A DNA stretch of 64,000 bases from Pochonia chlamydosporia 170. Taxonomy: Eukaryota > Ascomycota > Sordariomycetes > Hypocreales > Clavicipitaceae. Location: NCBI RefSeq assembly GCF_001653235.2, contig NC_035791.1, forward strand, positions 806,001-870,000, given 5' to 3'. Position 1 is the first letter of the stretch. Each line of letters begins with the position of its first letter. A program made the translations under genes and the position numbers. Under the pieces are notes generated by a model that saw nothing but the letters and a program-made list of their open reading frames with translations, made no database searches and was not told the origin of the DNA. This document shows positions 56,943-64,000 of this stretch, in pieces.

Positions 56943-57256
56943 TTAGTTATATGATGAGTCATTGTGATCATCAGAAATTTGCAGCAAGGGGTCCGATTCG
57001 AAGACGCTGCGTTCATATGAGCTAACGGTCGGATCTGCCGAGATGTCAAGCAGAGGATCTGAGATAAAGTTGCCTCGCTTTTGAGCATCACCGGGGCCGT
57101 TCTTGGCAATTTCAAGCCCACTAGTTCCCGAACGCGCTACTGAAACCGCGTATGTTAGTCATTAATCATTCCAGAATTGTCTCAGAAGAATATACCAGCT
57201 GGAGCAGCTACCACTACCGTGGCAAGCAAAGAAAATGTGAGGCAAACAAGACGCAT
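56943..57256 (-). CDS. putative RiPP precursor peptide (dikaritin/ustiloxin type)
   Basis: Two exons on the minus strand, 57256-57196 and 57139-56943, with a 56-bp GT-AG intron (branch 'gactaac'), 85 residues. Residues 1-18 or so are a signal peptide ('MRLVCLTFSLLATVVVAAPA'). A short leader ends in Lys41-Arg42, a Kex2 site. The rest consists of two similar units: one starting 'GNFISDPLLDIS' and one starting 'SVFESDPLLQIS', each matching F-x-S-D-P-L-L-x-I-S-x-D-x3-S-S-Y and each ending in Tyr (62 and 84), separated by Glu-Arg. Signal peptide, dibasic processing and repeated Tyr-containing cores are the marks of fungal UstYa-linked RiPP precursors such as UstA. It lies 649 bp from and divergent to a UstYa gene. 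No database check was possible; a short two-repeat precursor is smaller than UstA. Confidence 0.72.
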
Positions 57257-57905
57257 GGCTATTAAACTTGATAGATTTCTGAAAAATTGACAATGGGGTT
57301 CGATGGCTGGACGCTGGCTATCAGGGGCGAACTCTGCTTACATATTTCTACCAGGGAACCATTTCGTGAAGAATCAGCCTTGCTGACTACAACGCACAGG
57401 TAGGGATCGGCATAATTGTCATCCATTCTTACAATGGCTGCCTGTGAAAACATAGGAGTTTGTGCGAGTTTCGCATCGGGAGGTTACTTTGCATGGCGGC
57501 TGTCATGCGAGGTCGTGTGATGGAGCAGAAGGGCTGGGAAGTGATAAGAGTGTCACAACGGGACATGTCAGACGTAGCAAACTTGTAGCTTGTACTTGTA
57601 AGTTATGGTACCTACAGCCTCGGATAGACGTCATACCGTCTCACCACTCTCACATGTGTACAATAGTTCCTAATGAGTCTATTCTTGGATTGTTATTCTA
57701 ATTGCAATCGAAGTTTGTCATCTCAACACGTAGATGCTGTTCACAACAGTACTCTCATTCATCGAAAGCTTGTCTTCGACGCAGGGGTTTTCCAGGAACT
57801 ATCTCTGTTTGTGCTTCTCACGCTTCGTATGAGTACGAAGATCCCTGACAACAGCTTCAGTTGTCTGTGGTTCTGGCTATCACGACACAGACTTGCCTAC
57901 CAGTC
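57257..57905. promoter_or_regulatory. shared divergent upstream region of precursor and UstYa genes
   Basis: A 649-bp region between the starts of the RiPP precursor (minus) and the UstYa gene (plus). Its placement suggests co-regulation of the two genes. I could not pick out a convincing transcription-factor site or TATA box. Short frames inside it (57262-57453 minus, 57462-57701 plus) have no support. Confidence 0.45.
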
Positions 57906-58897
57906 ATGATGCCGCACCCTGTCGTTGCCTGGCGACAATACGTCATGGAAAGAAAGAGCAAAGAAGTCGGCGATGATAACGAAGCCAGTCATCATCTCCT
58001 CGACCCGGAATCGCGAGCAATTGTTCCTTCTTCGCAGTATAAGAGGTCCAAATCACTGTGGTTGTTGTTTCACGTGGCAATCGCTGGAATCTATCTTATT
58101 CTAATTCCATATGTTTTGTCCGCGTTATCAAAAAGTGGGCAGAACGGCTGCGTTGCAAAGTTCAATTACTACTGTAACACCTCCGGCCCTTAAATTCGTA
58201 TATCTATACCAGATAGACGAAGCTAACACGTAACTCACAGCTCCAATCAACGAAGCCATCAACGAAGAATATGTGGATGTCAGGTTCAACGGTTCCCTGT
58301 GGCACGACTCGCCATACAAAGGACCACCAACACCCGCGGTCGAACAAGCATGGCAAGATCTAATGGCATGTAAGATAATTCATTGCATTTCCAATCAATT
58401 TCAATATTTGACGACACAAAATTCTAACCCTTTGCATTCAAGACGGAACCATAAGCGTCACAGCCGAGGACATCATCCGCATTGGCCACAATCTCACGGC
58501 GGTGCAGTTTCCAGAGATCGCGGGGGGCGGCTATCTTGCAGTGGCAATGGGAACGCATCAGATCCATTGCTTGCACTATATCTGGCAAGACCACCATATG
58601 GACTCATTCCCAAAGACGAAGGCAAACAAAAAGGGGGCACCGGAAATGTACGAAAGGCATTACGAGCACTGTATTGATTACATTCGCCAGACACTCATGT
58701 GCAACTTTGATCCGGGGATCATTCCGTACTACTGGGTGAGGAAGCATAATCAGCCTACTCCAGATGGTAATACCCAACACAAGTGTGTTAACTGGGATGC
58801 TTTGCATGGCTGGTTGAAAGAACGAGCAGTGCACATGCCTGATGGATTCGAGTGGCATCAGCCTCCGGACGCTGTGTCTCTGCCAGACAATCCTTGA
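57906..58897 (+). CDS. UstYa-family (DUF3328) oxidase
   Basis: Three exons, 57906-58173, 58241-58369 and 58443-58897 (introns 67 and 73 bp, branch sites CTAAC), 283 residues. There is an N-terminal polar segment, one membrane helix ('LWLLFHVAIAGIYLILIPYVL'), then the family's lumenal domain: 'YSPINEAINEEYVDVRFNG', 'SPYKGPPTPAVEQAWQDLM', and two HxxHC motifs, 'HQIHC' (171-175) and 'HYEHC' (205-209), the second followed by 'IDYIRQTLMCNFD'. In ustiloxin, asperipin and cyclochlorotine pathways UstYa proteins carry out oxidative cyclisation or hydroxylation of peptides in the secretory route. A second in-frame ATG lies three bases on. Divergent from the precursor gene, so the pair probably makes a side-chain-cyclised peptide. 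No second UstYa, tyrosinase or methyltransferase gene is in the window. Confidence 0.94.
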
Positions 58898-59945
58898 TTA
58901 TTGTGCAAAACATCACGAATCGCTTCGGCGGCTGTCGATTGTTGCGTTGTTTGATAGAGTCATTGGATGGATTATCGAACAGCAATGTTTCAATAATATC
59001 GCACTCATAGATGGTTCCATAAGTTTATTCTCAAGTGCATACATATTATACCCTAGAAAGTACACGGTACCTGCGAGAACATCAACCAGTTGAAGAAGTG
59101 TCTTAAATCGTACGCCGCAGAGTAACATCCAGCCAGGCAGTGTGCACAACTATCGATGCAACAGTGGCTTGAAACCCCATCAAACAGCCTTACCGAAATG
59201 CAATCGGCATAGCTGATTGCAGGTCGCAGCAAAAATCATCCCGCAATGATCAACCCCGAGGCCACCGCTGCCCGAACTGCTTGCTGTGCTCCCGCCCCGT
59301 AAGATTTGCATATGCGAGTTGATGCCTCACCAGACATTTGCCCTGCAGCCGGAGATGTCATTGAAACCGTAGGAAGTAATTGGTCAGATCTCACACAACC
59401 ACAATGTCATGAACCAGGTCTAGAAATGGCCCCCATTCCGGCGATCAACCCGTGTCCGAGGCGGTTGCAACATGAACATGAGAATTATTGGTTGCGTCCA
59501 TGTATTGAGTTCGCCTTACAGATGCTGCTGGAAGGGCTTGGTCTCACAAATCCCCGCTAGGCTTCCCTTTTTCTATTTTGAAATCGGCATCAGGTGCACA
59601 ACTTTCGATACATTGCTTTCTTGGCCTGAGCTTTCAGAATTGGAGAAATGTCCCGATCCATTCGACGTTAAAAGTGGGGGATGAATGCTACATCAAGGTT
59701 ACAGTATTGTCTGTAGAGTGCCCCCGTGTGCGAACATGTTGGTGTTTAGCTAAACGAAATCCAGTTCGGTCAATGTCCTCCGCGTGATGTTGCATTAAAC
59801 CATAAGCCTTGCGGTGAACCATCAATATGACTGGACACTGTGTTCGTCTGCAACGGTGTAACCAACTGACGGTGAAACGACATCTCGGAAAGCAAATGCA
59901 TTGGCCCCTTGGCCGAACCCCTCGGCCGAAACTGAGACGCAGACG
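58898..59945. other. intergenic between convergent genes, possible relic
   Basis: No supported gene. A plus-strand frame at 59306-59560 ('PGLEMAPIPAINPCPRRLQH', 'CIEFALQMLLEGLGL') has a faintly protein-like composition reminiscent of the middle region of AflR-type regulators, but there is no zinc cluster and no onward frame, so I do not call it. Confidence 0.4.
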
Positions 59946-61639
59946 TCAACATTCAAGAGACTCAACCAAGTTTACGTGACGATGCTCGTTCTCCATCTGA
60001 ACTAGTTTCTGGCAGAAAGGGCTGCGGGCTCTCAATAACGGCCCCCAGCGAATGAATGCAAATGAAATTAGGGTCAGAAGGAGGCACAAGCCGCCGAGTA
60101 ACGTGCAAGCCCATTTTGTCCCAAGATTCTCGTACAAGGGATACGTCGTCAAAGGAATGATGACCGCGGCAAGAACATTGCGCGTAAAGACACTTGATGC
60201 CAATGCCGACGCACTGTAAATGCCATAGATATCCGTGAGATAGTTGTTTAGCGCCATGAACGTCAAGTCAATACCTATCCCCAAAGGAATTCCCGACAGG
60301 CACAGCCTAATGGACATTCGGCAGAGCTGTCCACCCCAGCCAAAACTCAGACAGAGCAAAAAGCGGTCCGCCAATGCATGCGAGAGGGAGTCGTCTGTAC
60401 TCTTCTTGTAAGGCCCATTGCTTGCCAGCTTTGATACTGCGTTTGTGGAACCGATCCCAGGTGACAAAGATGACGATCGCGAGAACAGCCCCGATTCCAG
60501 TGGGAATGAACATTAAAGCGGACATACCATCAGACATGGAATACGCTCCCCGGGAAATGACTGGATATGCCCCAAAGTAGAGGAAGAAGATAACATATTG
60601 ATAGAGGATAAAAAGGTCGGTGAAGAACACAAGCAGCTCGGAGAGCAACCTAATCGGGCGAGCCAGTATTCTGGTATGTTTCCCAAAATTGAAGTATGCA
60701 CTGGCGACGACCGGAGCTTGTACTTCATGCATGGGGTAACTTGAGATGTTCTGGGTGCTACGAGCTTTGAGCACCGGGCCAAATGTCTCAGGCATGACCA
60801 GAAGCAAGGGCCAGCTAATACCAGCAAATATGAGGGCACACCAAAACTGCCACTGCCAGACCTTTGTAGAGGTGAATCCCGAGAGAATTGGTCCAACAAG
60901 AGGTCCCACATTGCTTGTCAGACCGAGGAATGTCATGGCCATTCCTCGCGGTCCGAGGTCTGGGTAGAGATCACAGAACAACCCGCCTGAGAATGTCTGG
61001 GGAGCTGCAGTGCCGCATCCCATCATGAATCTAAAGAAGAGAAATGTCGACCAGTTTGGAACAAGAGCGCACCCTAACGTGAATACAGTGTAGATGGAAA
61101 AAGGAATTAGAAAGGCCGGGCGACGGCCCCAGGACTCAGACATTGGAGCAAAGATGATGGGACCAAAAACTGCGTATGCTTTATGAGTAATTGAGTTTCA
61201 CGACACAGGATGTTAAGACAGTCTCCCATTGTGTGACACAGAAGGTTAGAACTCTTACATACTATAGCCAACGAGGAACACGGCAACAGGTAGCGGCTTT
61301 TGGAGTTCTGTGGTAATTCCAAAATGTGCATTTAAGGTGGATGCGGCACCGCTTGGAAGAGAAGAGCCCATGGCGACATTGAAGTTTAAAAAGATGACTG
61401 TTACAGAGATGAGAAGTTTTCGTGTCTGGAGTCCAAGTTGAATAAGACAAGCGCTCTTGAGCTAGCAGCGTAAAGTCACACTTGCCTTGGATAACTTGAT
61501 GCCCACTTGCGCAGGTGCTACCAGATTATGATCTACGAACTCAGCTAGAACGGCGGGTCATATGTTTATGTGATACAGGTGTGTACAAACCTTCCATATC
61601 TCGAGATACAGGATCGACCATTCTATGGAGGGGCGCCAT
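59946..61639 (-). pseudogene. MFS transporter, DHA1 (drug:H+ antiporter) type, disrupted
   Basis: Exons on the minus strand: 61639-61591, 61544-61486, 61425-61263 and 61178 onward, with a possible GC-AG second intron (GCAAGT donor at 61485). The start 'MAPLHRMVDPVSRDMEAEFV' precedes 'SKTRKLLISVTVIFLNF' (first helix), 'GYTYAVFGPIIFAPMSESWGRRP' (motif A), 'MGCGTAAPQTFSGG' and 'SNVGPLVGPILSGF' (motif C region), all typical DHA1. The reading reaches 'EFWLGWTALPNVH' and then hits TAG at 60309-60307, where a Trp is usual. The transporter continues in another frame from 60296 ('SGIPLGIGIDLTFMALNNYL') to a stop at 59946. Intact it would be about 500 residues; as read it ends at 380. An intron skipping the lesion (donor GTACAG near 60387) keeps frame but deletes a conserved helix. 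It probably once exported the locus product or another toxic compound. Confidence 0.7.
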
Positions 61640-61884
61640 TGCAGCAGAGTTGAGAAGCAAATGATGCCAAGTATGAATATAAGGTAAACCGACCTCACCC
61701 ACGGGGCCATAAGGCTAAATTTTGTCTCCTTCTTTCTGTAGTAGAGAAGGATCAAGTCCATTTTAAACTCCTTAAGTTTCAATCTTTCTGAACACCCGCC
61801 ACTAAAGTAAAATTTTACAAAACAAAGAAGGCGACGGATTGTTACTTCCGGTTACAGTGCCTCCCAGAGCTATCTAAAATCTCT
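61640..61884. other. short intergenic spacer
   Basis: Region between two minus-strand MFS genes; promoter of the DHA1-type gene and 3' flank of the ACS-type gene. No gene seen. Confidence 0.5.
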
Positions 61885-63461
61885 TCAAAGTGACGGGACG
61901 TGTACTTCGTTGGTTGCGCCACTGTTGCCTAACCTGCGTTTCTCCCCAAGAATTAACAACGCATAACAAACAGTCGCAACAATTCCCAGCACAGCAATTG
62001 CCATACACAGCGAGTAACCTAGCCGATAGTAGGGAGCATGCTGAGGCAGAAAAGCAAATGGGGCCAAAATACCACCCGTGTTACCGAAACTGATCATCCA
62101 CGCAGAACCGATGCTTCGCCTCTTGTGCCCCGTCAGATTCATGAGGTACCAACAGACGATACTCGGGCCCGCTCCCATGGCACCCATACAAACCAAGCAG
62201 ATCCCGGCATATTGCAGAGAAAAGTTGGCGTGCGTTGTCAATAATATTGCGAGCCCTGCGACAAGGATGAGCCCCGTGGCGAACACATAGGGCAGACGTA
62301 CGTCTGTTCGATCCGAAAAGTATGCCAAAAGGATAACGAACACAAAGGTTGCGGCGTAAGGTGGCACTGAGCGAAGCTGCGTCTGCAAGACATTGTATCC
62401 GAGGGACTTGATGATCGTTGGCGTGAAGTAGGCGAATGCGTATACGGGGACAACGATGGCTGGTAGGGCTTAGCTATGCAGGTCTGAGACTTGATAAGCG
62501 GTGAGAAAAGAGAAACTGGGGGACTTACAAAAGTACATGATTGCTGCAGCGTAGTTTTTGAAGTCGCCGAAGAATTCGATGATGTCGCGCTTTGTGATTT
62601 TCTCATCTGATTTCGTGTCCCATACTTGAGTTTTCAGCAACACGACCTGCAATTCTCGCTCTGAAACCCACGACGCATCGTTTGGGAAATCGCTGACAAA
62701 GAAGAATGATGCGATGCCGACCAATATGGTTAAAATGCCTTCCAGAATAAAAATCCACCTCCAGTTGCTTAAACCTCTGACACCATCCAGCTGCGCAATT
62801 GCCGATGCCAAAAGTCCTCCAAACGCAGCGGCTAGAATGACTGAACAGAAGTAGACGGTGAACCGTTTCTGAGCTTCATTTCGTTTATACCAGAAGCTTA
62901 TGAGGTAAAAGCCTCCTGGGAATACGCCCGCCTCGAAGAATCCCAGAAAAAAACGTGTTGCAAGCAGGCCACTGTAGTTCTGAACAAACCCTTGACAAAG
63001 TTCGGTGATACCAAAACCAAGAACACAAATTGACAGCCAAACATGCGGAGAAAGCCTTTTCAACAGAAGATTCGAAGGAACCTCGAAAAGGATATATGGG
63101 ATGAAGAATACGGCCAGGGCAATATTTGGTTGCTTGCCTGTCAAGCCGAGTTCCTGCGGCATACTCATAGTCAACGCATTTCCAACGTTGGCTCTAGACA
63201 CTCAATTTAATAATGGCATTAGTAGATCAACTGCATTGGGTAGACTCACCTATCAAGAAAGGCTACAACGTAGATCACGAACAGCATTGGTAACACATGC
63301 CAGTCAATCTTTCACATCAGCTCAGCTTCCTCTCTGCGTGACAGGATGCCAGACACAGACGCCTCCGCCACTGAAGGCTCAGCAAGCTCACACACTGATT
63401 CACTTGGTGTGGGCGGCGACAGGCCATGGCCATACGATTTCTTCTCGAGGTAATGCACCAT
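61885..63461 (-). pseudogene. MFS permease, anion:cation symporter family, with in-frame stop
   Basis: Exons on the minus strand: 63461-63250, 63193-62529 and 62468-61885 (introns 56 and 60 bp), 487 codons. The translation begins 'MVHYLEKKSYGHGLSPPTPS', runs to 'ILSRREEAELM', then TGA (codon 50, 63314-63312), then 'KIDWHVLPMLFVIYVVAFLD' spliced to 'RANVGNALTMSM'. In this family an Arg is usual between the acidic helix and KIDWHVLP, so CGA to TGA is the likely change. The rest is intact: 'RFFLGFFEAGVFPGGFYLIS', 'NWRWIFILEGILTI', 'GPSIVCWYLMNLTGHKRRS'. About 12 membrane helices remain. No splice site pair removes the TGA. Read-through or a later start would give a protein lacking little, so function may be reduced rather than lost. 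Confidence 0.7.
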
Positions 63462-64000
63462 TTTTGCTTTGTGATGGTGCTATTCATGCGGGCGGCGCTA
63501 CGCAAGTTGCCCAACTTTTTGCGGAGTACAACGGTGAGGAGCCGCAGCAATGAAAAAGTGTGGTAATCTGGCGGAATATCCTGGCAAGAAGTGGTCTTCA
63601 AATACGCCCGTTGATGAGGTGCAATCTCCGGAGTCCGAGACCCTTCATCATGGCGAGCCCTCAAGTTGGTCTGAGCTGAAATATCGTGCCATGTGGCAAT
63701 GGCGGACGCTGGCCACGCATTCACAAAAGGGATTCCAGAACTCTTGGACTCGACATACGCATAATCTTGAAATTGAAGCACTGACACAGCTGGAAGGCAG
63801 CGATGTTCATTTCTGGTTACATTGTGTATGCTCACCGCCGCACGTATATGTAAGCTTACGGAGTACTACCAAAAGCAGGGCACGAGCGGCTTAATGTAAC
63901 CCAAGCCGCATTCTTCCAGTACTTCGAATGCGAATGCACCGAGACAAAGTTCCATAAGCAGTCCTCCAGCGGGGATGCCACTCTATATCAACTCGGGTCA
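63462..64000. other. right end of window, no supported gene
   Basis: Promoter of the ACS-type permease. Frames at 63317-63835 (minus) and 63550-63894 (plus) overlap and lack domains. A 'tacggagtactac' word at 63858-63870 matches the short words seen elsewhere in the intergenic DNA. Confidence 0.45.

Noticed and set aside
59306..59560. possible AflR-type regulator fragment beside the RiPP pair
   Set aside because: Only about 85 codons, no zinc cluster upstream and no continuing exon; resemblance too weak to call.

Overview
The window looks like a chromosome segment of a filamentous ascomycete (Pezizomycotina, most likely Sordariomycetes/Hypocreales). Genes carry short introns of about 46-106 bp with GT(A/G)AGT-type donors and CTAAC-like branch sites. 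The protein set is typically fungal: Zn2Cys6 and homeobox/C2H2 regulators, fungal flotillin, MFS permeases, a NACHT-WD40 protein and a UstYa oxidase. Identifications come from reading motifs in the translations; no search was run, and gene models were spliced by hand.

Left part (1-24 kb): a GNAT acetyltransferase (1065-1532) and a Ulp1-like protein whose catalytic His and Cys are replaced (2175-3932). Then comes a gene-free stretch of 6.9 kb, rich in CCAGAC/ACTGG motifs, leading into a four-exon RRM-R3H RNA-binding protein of the Pin4/Cip type (10845-12879). A small zinc-binding protein of a bacterial/phage type follows (15081-15443), then an ACS-type MFS permease (15797-17527, -), an HSL-type alpha/beta hydrolase (18947-19972), a zinc-less MDR oxidoreductase (21032-22284) and a flotillin (22693-24228, -).

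Middle part (26-50 kb): a PPPY-motif protein, an NAD-dependent epimerase-like SDR, a Hal2-like phosphatase, a Zn2Cys6 regulator with four introns, an APH-type kinase, a multi-pass membrane protein with a puzzling frame break, a BAHD-like acyltransferase, an unrecognised protein, a TALE homeobox plus C2H2 transcription factor of about 939 residues, a 55-residue small protein, and a NACHT-WD40 (NLR-type) protein whose Walker A Ser/Thr is Arg.

Right part (50-64 kb) is accessory in character: genes for small secreted proteins, AT-leaning gene-poor DNA, and disrupted genes. It holds a probable GPI-anchored secreted protein, a frameshifted Cys-rich secreted-protein relic, and a precursor with signal peptide, dibasic site and six-Cys tail (54544-54807). 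The main find is a small RiPP locus of the dikaritin (ustiloxin/asperipin) type. A signal-peptide precursor with a KR site and two copies of an 18-residue Tyr-ending repeat (56943-57256, -) lies divergently from an intact UstYa/DUF3328 oxidase with two HxxHC motifs (57906-58897, +). Two neighbouring MFS transporter genes (59946-61639 and 61885-63461, both -) are each interrupted, one by a stop plus frame change and one by an in-frame TGA, so the locus may have lost its exporters or be decaying.
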